This document shows positions 24,301 to 36,300 of a stretch of 64,000 nucleotides of DNA, one piece after another. Position 1 is the stretch's first letter. Every line of letters begins with the position of its first letter. The DNA is taken from positions 3,474,501 to 3,538,500 of the forward strand of contig JARWKL010000011.1 of the NCBI GenBank assembly GCA_029961685.1. Reading direction: 5' to 3'. Source of the DNA: Aristolochia californica (taxonomy: Eukaryota; Streptophyta; Magnoliopsida; Piperales; Aristolochiaceae). Below the pieces are notes generated by a model, which worked only from the letters and a program-made list of their open reading frames with translations, made no database searches and was not told the DNA's origin. The position numbers were made by a program, and so were the translations under genes.

Positions 24301-27300
24301 ATGTTGAATTTCTAAAAAAGAGAAACAATTCATTGACTTGATTATAACTGAGTACAATGAACCACTATTTATAATAGAAGAAATAAGCAGAATCAAATTA
24401 CAATTAAACTACCAATGTCCTAGTTACACCCAAAGTCTAACACTTAAAGATAAGTTCTAGAATAATAAAACAACTAAACATAAATGGACGACTAAAATAA
24501 CTAAAACACTTTTAACCATGAGACTCCTGTAAGATTCCACCATATTAATTATTGCTCTATGAGACTTATTTTTGTAAGAGTTATGTAAGACTCTTCCATA
24601 CTTTTTTTTTTTTGAGAAAAAGTGTGAATGTATTACTGAGAGAAAATATGCATACCTTACTATACAGAACCTTCCTCCACAACAAAATGTTGGAGAAAAA
24701 TACCTAGTTTAGCCTGACTATCTGCTAAGTGATTAGCGGATCTAGGAATACAATTCCAAATACAGGGTAATTGATAAATTAAATTACATATATCCTCAAA
24801 AAGATCTCAGTGCCGCCAAGGAGGTTTGCATGTCTTCTTACACCAATTGATGACAACTTTTGAATCGCCTTCAACATATAGAGGGCCTACCATCCACTGA
24901 TGAAACAGATTTAGGCCATTAAACAAACCAGAAAGCTCGATTGTTGTTGAATCTGATTCAACAATTGGCCCGAAAAAAAGAGAGGAGAAGGTTCCCTTTA
25001 TCGTCATGGATAACCCCTCCATATCCAACAAGCCCAGGACAACCCAACATGCTCCATCGAAATTCAGTTTGAAATGTCCTACCAGGTGAAGAGACCAAGT
25101 TTCCATAATCGGAGGGCGGGGGTGGTGAGACATTTTCGAAACAAGATGCCAATTTCCTCGTAAGTTTACTCCTTTGAGATTTTAAAATTCTTTTCTCATA
25201 AGATTCCAGGATGTAACTTGCCAATCAATTTTGTTGTTTAGAATATTTTCGGGAAGAGATTTTCTATTAAACCTCTTGTTATTCCGTTCTTTCCATAGGG
25301 CCCAAATGATGTGGCCAACGCAACAGGAGATTAATAACTTTTTGAGCTTTGGGAGGTGGCCTTAGTGACCATATGAATAGTAGATGTGAGATTTTGGGAG
25401 GAACAGTATTGCAGACCAATTTTGCTGATGAGTTTGGTCCAAACAGAGTGAGCATAATTACAGTGCAATAATATAAGGTCCACGGTTTCAGTAGAGATCC
25501 AGCAAAACGAGCAAAGGGGATCTAGAACATGCGTTCCCCGACGCGTTAGCCAATCAGAAGTCAGGATTTTGTTTTGGCACGCTGTCCAGATAAAAAATTT
25601 TGCTCTAGGAGGCACGAGTAGGGACCACGCAATAGCAAGATGGGTGACAGGATTGAGTAGAGGGGGGAGAGAGAAGAGAGTTATAGGCAGTTGAAGTAGA
25701 AAACACACCTTTGGGACATGGAGTGCATATCAAGGTGTCTGGAGAATTTCTGATACGAACCCAAGATAATCTCGTGACGAGTTCTGCGGCTTCTAGGGTT
25801 TCCACATCCGTCAACGCTCTTCGGAGGTTTAAATTCCACTCACAAGAATTCTGCCCGACTGCTGAAATATTCGCCTCCTAGTTTCTGGCAAGAGAAAAAA
25901 TTTGACCATAGCTAGAATTTAAACTAACTGGGCCTACCCACCAATCTGTCCAAAATTTTGTCCGACTACCAAATCCAATGTAACACTTGACAGCGTTTTT
26001 GAAAACAAGTAACAAAAGTGCTATATTTTTCCAAACAGGAGATAATTTGTTATACCTTCCTCCTTCTGTCCACCATCCAGAGAACTTGTCTGCTTTTGCA
26101 GCCACTATATTCCGCCAAATTAGTGACTGGTACATATTAAATTTTCAGATCCACTTCATGCGCAGAACAGAGTTTGTTGTTGCAGTGTCACGAATCCCAA
26201 AACCACCCTCAACAAGAGGTTTACAAACATCAACCCATTTCACTAGGCAATATTTTCTTTCACCATTTTGCCCACCCCACAAAAATCTTCTTTTTAAAAA
26301 CTCAATTCTATTTCTAACAGAGGCAGGGCAATGGTACAAAGACAGAAAATAAGACGGTATACCATGTAAACAAGACTTAATAAGAGTAACTTTACTAGCT
26401 TTGGACAAGAAGTTTCCTCTCCAGGAGGCAAGTCTACCTTCAAGATGCTCAATGACTGGGTGCCAAGCAGATTTTGAAGGTAAGACAGGGGAAAGAGGAA
26501 GTCCCAAATACGTGCCCAGAGGGGAGGCAACTTTACAACCCAAATAATTAGCCATGGAATTTAGAACCGAATGATCACAAAATAGATGATTTAGCCCAGC
26601 TTACCTTTTGTCCAGAAGACAGCTCAAAAAGGTTGAGCAGGGCTTTCAAGTGGGAGATCTGACTTAAGGTACCTTCTCCCAAAAAAATAATATCATCAAC
26701 ATACTGCAATAATGGAATATCTCGGCTTGGGTCATTAGAGATAGGATAAAGCCCACCCGTTCTTTTGGCAAATCGGACCATAAAAAAAAGATGTTCCCCA
26801 ATGAGAGTGAAGAGAAAAGGGGACAGTGGATCACCTTGTCTGATTCCTCTTGTAGCTTTGAAATAACCGCAGGGCTTCCCATTTACTAGGACAGAATACG
26901 ATGCATTAGAGATACAACTTCTCATCCAAAATTTCCACTGAGTACCAAAACCCATTCTATCTAGAAGATAATCAATTAGCTTCCTGTTTGCTCGTTCAAA
27001 GGTCTTTTCAAAATCAATTTTTAGGACGAATCTGGGCCGATTTGATTTTTTGAAGGTGTCTAGGAGTTCATGGGCAGCCATGGCGGAGTCTAAGATAATC
27101 CGATCCTGGATAACGGCACTTTGGCAAGGGCTTATGATTTTGGAGAGGTGGATTAGAAGACGTTTAGCAAGCAGACGGGCAATGATTTTATAGTAACTAG
27201 TAGTGAGACTGATTGGTCTAAAGTCTTGTGGAAGGTTGGCAGGGAATTTTTTTGGGATCAGAGCAATAAAGGAAGCACCTACAGCCTTATGGGTGATGCC

Positions 27301-30300
27301 GACTTGGTGGAAATTCTGGACAAACGCATAAACATCTGATTTGATAGTATCCCAATATTTGTGGTAAAACTCACCATTAAAACCATCCGGCCTAGGAGCT
27401 TTATCTTTCGGAAGCCCCATGGTTGCCGAATCTATTTCTTCTGTGCTGAAAGGCTTTTCCAAGTCAATTGCCTCTAACGAAGAGATTTTCGGATAGTCGA
27501 GTTGGGGCAGCTTTGGCCGATTATAATGTTCTTCAAAATACAACTCTGAGAAAAACTTCACAAAAATATTAGAGATAGAGGGGTTATCCGTAATCACTTG
27601 GTCTCCGTGACAGAGGGAAGTGATACGGTTAACCCTCCTTCTGGCCGAGGCAATAGCATGGAAAAACTTCGTATTTCCATCCTCCTCGGCCATCTAGTGA
27701 AATCTTGCACGTTGTTTCCAGTGGACAGTTTCACATCGAAGCAGATTTGAAAGTTATGAATTTATTTGACTTCTAAGAAGTAAATCAGAGGGAGAAATAG
27801 ACCTTTGCTCTTCGAGTAGATCGAGCTCCAAGATGCGACGTCGAACCGAATCCTTTCGAGAAGCAGCAGCAACACGATGAGAAAAAGACCACAAACGAAT
27901 TTTCGACTTCAAAGCTTTCAATTTAAGGGCAAGCTCCCAGCCAGGGTTAGGGTGATGCTCCAATTCATGCCACCAGACCAGAATGGACGAGTTGAAAACC
28001 TCCAGAAGGGTCTAAGAATTTTCGAAACGGAAGGGAGAGCGCCCCCAGGTAGGGGGAAGGGGGTTAATTTGAATAGGCCAATGATCAGAACCGACTTTGT
28101 TGAGGACTTGGCCAGCTGTGTTTGGGAAAAGATTGAGCCATTCATTGTAAGCAAAAAAAGGGTCCAACTTGGAGAGGATTGGAGAGGATTGACCATTTGA
28201 CCAAGTGTATTTTTTCCCGGACAGAGAAATTTCTGAAAGTTCAAGACTGCCAATGAGATCAGAGAAAGCTCTCATAGAAGTAGTTCTGGCCGCAGGGGGG
28301 GCTTTTTTCAGAGCAGAGAAGAATGAAATTAAAATCACCTGCTAGAAGCCAAGGCAGATCCCAGAGATGGACTAGTTGAAATAATTCCTCCCAGAAAGAG
28401 GCACAATCAATAGGCCTAGTCGGACCATACACACCAGCTAGAGCCCACGAAGTGCCCAAAAAGCAATCGTGGAAGCGAATGCCAATGGAGTATTGTCCCA
28501 ACCGGCAAAGATTAGCGTCTACTACTTTGGGGTCCCAGATGACAAGAATGCCACCCGAGTGCCCAATAGCATCGAGTGTTGCCCACGAAGGGTCCAACCC
28601 ATACCATAAATCGCGAGCAATAGAGTAATCAAAATTTTGCATCTTCGTTTCAACAAGAATTACAAATTTTGGCTTACACTCCAAAAGGGCTGCTTTGATG
28701 ATGGCACGCTTGGATTGTGAGCCGATTCCTTAGACATTCCATGACATGATGACAGATTCCCAGGTGGAATCTGGTTTGGATGAGTTGTCGAAGTGACAGG
28801 CATCAGTCCGGGTGAAGGGGTTTTGAATGGGAGATTTACTTTTCTGGGTAGCCGTAGTTTTTGGGTTGTACTTGCAGATTTCCCATCCTGATTTGTGACA
28901 TGTGGCAGCTGTCGAAAAAGATTTTGTAGCAGGTTTTGGAAAAGTGAAGGATTTTTCTGGCTTATATTCGATGGTTGGGATTAAGGGGGTGGTGTTGTGT
29001 GGGGCTCGAGGAAGGTATGGGGACTGACGGATGTTTGGACACGAAACCGTCAGCTGGACATTTCTATCAGGTGTGGGTTTCGAGGTTTTTAAAGCCCGGG
29101 CAGAAAAGGTAGTTGATGCGAAGGGAGTTTTCTGGGAGGCTCGAGAGAAGGTAGGGCTTCAATACTATGTTGTTGCTACAAAAACCATCAGGTTTTGTAG
29201 TTTTACTTGTATATGTAGATGTCATTGTATTACCTAAGAGTGTAAATTTGTGGAGATCCAGGAGGTCAAAGATTATCTAGCAAGACACTTTTAGAGAAAG
29301 GATTTGGGGCAGTTGAAATGTATTCTTGGAATTGAAGTAGCCTGAAGACGGAAAGGGATTGTCCTTTCTCAAATGATGTATTTGTTGGACATGTTAAAGG
29401 AGTATGGATTTATTGGTGCTCGTCATGTAGAGACACCCAACAAAGTTAATCATGGTCTTTACAATGATGGGAGCCTAAACTTAAGGATGCAACACAATAT
29501 AGACGTCTAGTTGGGAAGTTACTTTATATTTTGGATACAAGGCCAGACATTTCCTTTGCGGCAGGAGTTGTTTTTTAGTTCATGGAATCCCCAAGCAAAA
29601 TACACTTAGAGGTTGTCCATAGTCTTTTGAAGTATCTAAAAAGAGTTCTCGGAAAAGGGTTGTGGTGTACTTTTCATGACAAAGTTGATGTTATGGGTTT
29701 TTCTTATGTTGATTATGTCGGATCAAAATCAGATAGAAGGTCTACAACTAGATATTGCTATTATGTGGGAGGTAATTTAGTTAAAAGAGTAAGAAACAGA
29801 ATGTCTCAGCCAGATCAAATGACGAAAGCGAGTATAGAGCCATGACACACACAATAAGTGAACTCTTGTCGGTACAAACAGTTCTAGATGAAAATGGGAT
29901 TCAAGTTAATGAATCTATGGTCATGAAATATGATAATCATGAGGTAATATTTATTGCTAACAATCCAATAATCCGATGAGAGGACAAACATATTGAAGTT
30001 GATTGTCTTTTTATCCAAGATGTAGTCACGCAAAGAAAGATAGTTACACCTAATGTAAAATCTTCCAAGCAACTGGGAGACATGTTTACTAAACCCTTGG
30101 AAAATGTGAGAATATGATACTTTGTAACAAACTGGGACTCTTAGATATTTATGCTCTAGCTTGAAGGGGTGTTAGAAAATGTGATTAGGGGTATTTTGGT
30201 AATTCTAACCTTGTGCTATCTGCCCCCACCCAGTGGTCAGACAGTAGTTTACGAAGTTAGTCTACAAGTCTGTCTTAATTTGGTCAGACACCAGTTCAGG

Positions 30301-33300
30301 AAGTTAGTCTATAAGTCTGTTCCATTTTCTGTTCATTTTGTGACTTTATAATCAGTGTATTATGGGCACATGTACTAAGGAGCATTTCTGTCATTTAGTC
30401 CCTTTTTTACTTCAGTAATATATAGCCTGTTAGGGGTCAAGTTCAACCACTAACGAGAGCAGCCTCTCTCATGCTACTTTCTCCTCTTCATGCCTCTGTC
30501 CTTTCTTTATCTCTTTTCTCTTTTATTTCAGTCTCATACTTTTAAAGTTCCATTTCTGCAACCAGTGTTGTAAACAAAATGACAGGATTAAAAACAATAG
30601 AAGCAATTTTTTCGAGGCCTAAACATACCTTCATGAATTTCACTAGCCTTCTGAGGATCAAAATGCAGCTCATCACAGAGTTTTTGAAGAAAGGCTGCTT
30701 TACTAGGTGCAGCTCCCAGATCACCACTGGAGACAGACTGTGAGAGCCGTTTCCTGTAAGCCTTTGCAGTAACATCTTGCACAATGCCTTCTGCTTCCCG
30801 ATTGCCCAACCCAAATATGTTCTTTAGATGGTTCAAGGCCTCCAACTAGATAAGTGTCAAGAAGAGAAAAAGTTATAGACCATATCATGGCCAGATTTTC
30901 GAAAACAATTAGGACCAGAATCCACATAATTACAGCAGCAAAAAGATATATAATTTAATTTTCTAAATGAATACATAGTTTAATTAAATCTGAGATTGTA
31001 TAAACTCCACTTGAGAGTAATGTTTTCAACACCTTGCTTTCCTCCATACGGCCACTAGATAAACACTCGGTGACATATGCTCTGTAGAGCAGCTTCAAGT
31101 CATCTTTTTTTCTGTCATTATCATATTCACCACCTACAATCATATGAGACAATCAGATAGTAAACATGCAAAAACCATGTAGAATTTCTTCATTTTTCTG
31201 TTAAAAGATGATTTCATTGAAGGGCAAAGGCAGAATAGATGTAGAATAATATTTTCAGGAACTCTTACCAATTAAACAGACAGGGCCAACGCCTGGTGCA
31301 AAGGAATTGATATCAGGACTGCTGCTTAGCAAGATTAGTGATTTATTAAATTTGAGAATCTTATCAAGCTCTTCAACAACTTGTGATGTTCCCCTGCTGA
31401 AACAAACACCAGATTTTTGTTAGCCAGAAGAGCCAAATGAAACTATTAATACAAGAAAACAAACCTAAATACAGAAGATTGCAAGAAATGTAAAAGTGAA
31501 AAAGAGCCAAGCTCATGGAAAGCTTTTGCAATTTGGAAGGTGCATTAAAGTTGCCTTAGTCACCACTCCTACTGGTTACTAGAGGCAAGAATTTAATATT
31601 TAAACTAAAACTTGCAATCAATTTTGTTAATAAGGGTTGGCCTTGGCTAGTCATTTTGGGATAGGCTTTGAACCCAACTTAACAACCTTTAATAAAGTGT
31701 AAAAAACATTAAGAAGGAAAAATAAGCCATGTCCAAGTAAATCCTCAGGAGATGAAAAAATGACACTCCAATCATGAGGAGCATTTCTTGCAACATTGTT
31801 CTTATAGAGTCTGACTCCAGCAAAAGCAACAAATCAGCACCCATGCAAGGCACTGAACACCTCTCTGTGGACAAACCAGCAGACAACACGAGTACATTGG
31901 CAAATGGCAGATCCTTCAAGTTTAACTCACCCACAAATCAGCAACTACAAATTTTCAATTTTAGACCATAAGGGAGGAAGCACCTAGATCTACTCAGGGA
32001 AAAACATGTCTACACCCCACAGATTAAGCTGCAACAGTTCTGAACATTTTCGTTTGCTTTTTCACCAAAATCAGGAAACCTGAGTTTTTTCATTTTATTA
32101 TGGTGAAATTTGACTAAAGAAGGGACACAAGGAATACAGGGAGCGGTAGGCAAGTATAGCCAGCAACCTAATACAAAATACATCAAGAAATAGGCAAGTT
32201 ATGTCCCAACAGGATGTTGATGACCCACATCCTCTTTGACAAGGAAATCAGCAACCAAACTTGCTGATCAGACAGTGTGGTTCCCAGAAATTATGAGAAA
32301 ATGAGCAAGATCTGCACCTGCTGCAATCTCCAAGGTGATTCTGTGGAACTCTCATCGGGCCAATAACCAATTTAAGTCACACTCAACAATCAAAGGTTTG
32401 CAAAGTGATTAATACATATCTTCAATCCCTTGAAGCAAACCCTGAACTTCTGCTTCCAATGAATCTTATAACCCAGTGACCCTAAAAAGCCAAGAAAGTA
32501 CAACCATTACGGTCCCTGATAAGAAAACCACAGCTTATGTCCATCATATTCAGTGTTGTCACTTTGTCACCACATAATAATGATCCATAACCCATCAAAG
32601 TTTTTTTCTAAAAAAAGAGAGGGAAATGGGAAACGATTAAAAGAGATAAGGAGGAGAAAGGAGCCCCTCTATGGGACAACATCTATCAAGTTGCTTTCAT
32701 GTCAACCTTTCTGCTAGTGGTAAAGTTCAACCAGAAAAAAAGAAAATTAAAAGACAGACCTACTCTAAAAGTACTTTTCAGGGACTATCAAGTGTGACAC
32801 ATTGTAAGTGCATAACCCTATAACACCCAGACTACTACAATGAGAAAAAGTATTAGGTCACTAAATGGAATAGCTAAGTATTTATTACTTCAGCTTCTAA
32901 TTGACAGGAAATAGTGACCATACGCTATTCTTGTTCTTGACTTTAAGACTTCAAGGGCTGCTGAAATGTTTTCTTCAACCAGTTTTCTTGTCTGCTTGCT
33001 TATCATATCTGCAGCAACCTGTAAAGAGAAGGTGGCGCAAACAAAATGAATTAAGTTTTGAGGGTGAATGAACAAGTGACACTAACAGCAGCATTTAAAA
33101 AAAAGAATGATATTTTTGTAAGTGCATACTTCATCAGACAGCTGATACTGGCATTGAGCTTCCTTTAGCTCAATGAGTTGTTGCCCGTTCACATCTGTAA
33201 AGCAGTTAATAGATAGTAAGAAGGTCCTATATAGGCAAAAAAAGCTAAGTCATTTAACTGCACTCACCACCCAATCATGAGCCTGAAAAACTTATTGCCA

Positions 33301-36300
33301 CAGGGAGCACAAAATATCCATCATAAATCACAAAACATGCATGTGCCAATAAACACATTGATGCATCATGCCCAATACAAAAACTTAGCATCATAGATTA
33401 AAAACAGCATATTCATCTCCACTTGTAGGGAATCATTCAGTTGCTAATTGTAAGGCTTCAAGAAAAAACACTGGGGAAGATTTTTAATGTATTTGAAGAA
33501 ATGTTCAGATTTCTAGACCCACTTGTATTACTTGATGTCACACTCCTATAAGTACTAATGGACAGGTCGATTTATAGGCAGAAAAAGGTTTTATTAGACA
33601 ACATCTTTTTTTTGGGCAATGCCTTGCCTATTAGACTCTGTTTTGCATTCTTTTCCTTTTTGTTTCTTTTCCTATGATGTTATCTCTCATCATGAGGGGC
33701 ATCCTTAATGAAATCTCATTTCTCATTGTTCACAAAAAAAAATTAAAGTGCAAGAGATACCTTGGTCAATCAAACTCAGCTTCACAGCATACAGTTTCTG
33801 GGCATTATCCCGAACAGCAACCTCTACCTGGCAATGGGATTTTCATAAAAGGATACACCAGAATATGAGCAGTGCACCTACTGTTCGGTGGAAGATGTAA
33901 AGTAGATGCTACAAACCACAGGGCTACAGGCACTTTCTCAGGAAGAAGACATCAATCTTAATGACCAAAAAGTACCGAGTACCTGTGAATCGGTGACTTG
34001 GAAAAGACGCTTCCAAGGCAAAAGGAAAGTTGAGGCTTCTCCAAAAACAAGATTTGAAACATAAACCAGTTTCCAGAATGCCTACATTGGATTTTCACTA
34101 AGTCAAGGTCAAGCCAGCTCCTCTATTTCCCTTGTACCTTTTCAGAGTTTATTTAGTTGCAGAAAACCTACCCGTCGCAACTCTTTGTCACCATCTCTAT
34201 CTCCAGTTTCCAGCTGTTGCCTATATATTTGCCTTGCAAGCTGAAACCAACAGGAAACAAAATTCAACATGGGTACCTTCACATGCAAAGAAGCATTTAT
34301 TCATGCATACCTCCACATGCACAGAAGCCGCATCAGGATCATCAATGCCAAGGGCATTCTTGAACTTGACAATAGTATCCACTTCATGGCCTTTAAGGTT
34401 TTCATTTTCAGGTGGAAGAACAGAAGACACAAACCTGGTATAAGAAAAATAGCAAAGAGCATGTTAAAGCTGGGTCCAGGTCCATCCCAAAATAACTAGC
34501 AGAAACAGAGCAATTCATCAATGTGAGATTAGAGGAATATAATGTAGTTATGCTCCAAAAAATTTGAGTTATTCATTAGGATAGACCAATCACAAAGAAT
34601 GCAAAAGCTCTCTGGATATGCAACTTCCACTTTAACCTCATTCTGATATCAGTTAGGGAATTCAATTCCCATTGGGCTTGAGGTTTCCCCTCCCCCTTCT
34701 TGTTGTATTCTTGTTCTTTTTTATTGAATATCCACCATTTCAAAAGAATAAAATAAAAACAACTGAAACAGAAAGAATAGCCAGACATGAAAATAATTCA
34801 TGTTCAATATGCAGAGATGAATTTATAATTCCACCGATATGCCGTACTAGAAAACCTGAAGCTGGGCTCTCATTACTGAAACAAGGGCAAAAGTACTAGG
34901 ATCACATATACCACATCATCCAGAGGAAACACCGCTTGCCAGAGGGACCAAGCAAGTTAGACATCATCACCATCTTTGCGAACAAAGTTTGAGTACCCAA
35001 CTTCCAGTTTGGATATTAAATGGCATTCAAATCAGTTAAGAGAGCTTGCCAATGAAATTTAAGAAACAAAAATTATAACTCCAACAAAAAAATACAGTAG
35101 GCAAAGCAATAGAAATGTATGTAGCAAGATTAGATTTTTTCATAAAATGACAATTGTGAAGACATTTTGAGAAGTATATAATGTTTCTCTCACCGGCTGT
35201 ACAAATCACACAGTTCAGCCCTGAAGGCTTCGTCCTGCTTGCTAACACCAAATCTGAAAAACAAAGGCAGCATTAGAAAAGGACTGAACAGCCTAAGAGA
35301 AGTAGCAATAATAAGATCTTCAATATCCATCATACATGCAGAAAACTGTTGCATTAACTAAACACCCAACAAGTTATGATTTCAACAATAGCCTTGATTC
35401 CTGCCTGCAAAAAAGAGGCAAAGAGCACAACTCACCTAATACACAAACAATGCCCTTTTCACACAAGTTAATTAAAGGGTGGACTACTTATAGGTGAAAT
35501 ATAGCTCCTCAATGAAACAAATCACCCATTTGCCTTCTACTCACCCACATTTCAATTACTCGAAATATACAACACTTGCATGTGGAACAACTTGTGTATA
35601 GTGATAACACAGTTCTGGGATGACACAGTTTCACGTGCATATAGTGATGACACAATACTGGGAGGTTTTCTGAAGTAACAAGATGCTGCACATACTCCCA
35701 AAGTAACTAGATGGTCTAAAGACAGCCTAAGAGAAAGTCATACTAGATTTGAAATCATAAAGTTTTTCATTGTAACAGAAACCATGTTTAGTTTTACTAA
35801 TGTCAGTTAGAAATTTGTGCAAAGGCCCATTTATAGCATGAATTCAAGACTGCCCCCCAATCCACCACTAACCATAACTAGTAAATGACAACATCTAATT
35901 TCAGAAGCCTAAAAAGGACGATTGCAGTTTCTTCGAAATAACCAGGGACAGCCCCTGCAAATCAGCAACCAGTGACAAAATTGCAGAGTAAGGAATATCC
36001 ACTCCAGCCGTTACCAGTCTCCATAAGATGTCAGTATGCTGCAGAAATCCACACAAGCAATACCACAAAGAACTGTAAGAGCCACTCCGAAGTATCCCCA
36101 GTATTTGACAATTTGAACAGTTCGCTTCCTTCCGCTCACCTAACTAAGCAGAACTCAAGCTGAACTCGCAATTAAGAAGTTCTGGAAGGTTCAGAAAATG
36201 AACGGAAAGGCAAAAACGGCATTGTGAACATTTAACAACCACAATGACGACGATTTCATGAACCTATAAACGTCCGACCCTCTTTACTCACCAAGACTAT

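Larger units (their letters stand above)
24602..29156 (-). mobile_element. L1-type LINE inserted in the N1 LTR
   Basis: The 3' end is a poly(A) tail (plus-strand T run 24602-24613) and the 5' end lies at about 29156, where the interrupted LTR resumes (CTTCAATA). About 4.55 kb, in the same orientation as TIC110. Contents: ORF1 C-terminus, endonuclease, RT, zf-RVT and RNase H. I could not see a clean target-site duplication; a few LTR bases appear lost at the 5' junction. Confidence 0.85.
22744..29164 (-). mobile_element. Non-autonomous LTR element (family N1), target duplication CTATG
   Basis: Minus strand. 3' LTR 22744-23079, internal non-coding 23080-24290, PBS TGGGATCAGAG at 24291-24301 (reverse-complemented), 5' LTR 24302-24601 continuing at about 29157-29164 after the LINE. 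CTATG lies at 22739-22743 and 29165-29169, and the copia RT reads on across the two, which proves the boundaries. Without the LINE it is about 1.87 kb. No gag or pol can be read inside, so movement must have depended on another element. Related copies: 41587-43188 and the solo LTR at 51753-52182. Confidence 0.88.
21871..30546 (+). mobile_element. Copia element in TIC110 intron 11, target duplication GTTCC
   Basis: 5' LTR 21871-22177 (TATTAGAAAATGTGATTAGG to CTTGTACA), PBS TGGTATCAAAGC at 22178, 3' LTR 30170-30546 (TGTTAGAAAATGTGATTAGG to CTTTTAAA). GTTCC flanks both sides (21866-21870, 30547-30551), a perfect 5-bp duplication. Only about 0.55 kb of internal sequence remains to the left of the nested insertion and 1.0 kb to the right. 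The 3' LTR is about 70 bp longer because a segment around GGTCAGACA and GTTAGTCTATAAG is duplicated. Confidence 0.93.
21807..30628 (-). other. TIC110: TIC110 intron 11 (8.8 kb) holding three nested elements
   Basis: Donor GTATGT after exon 11, acceptor TTTTAG before exon 12. Nearly the whole intron is one copia element (21871-30546), itself split by a non-autonomous LTR element (22744-29164), itself split by an LINE (about 24602-29156). Without them the intron would be about 140 bp. Confidence 0.92.

Noticed and set aside
27877..28200. 107-codon plus-strand ORF
   Set aside because: Antisense of the LINE endonuclease/RT linker.
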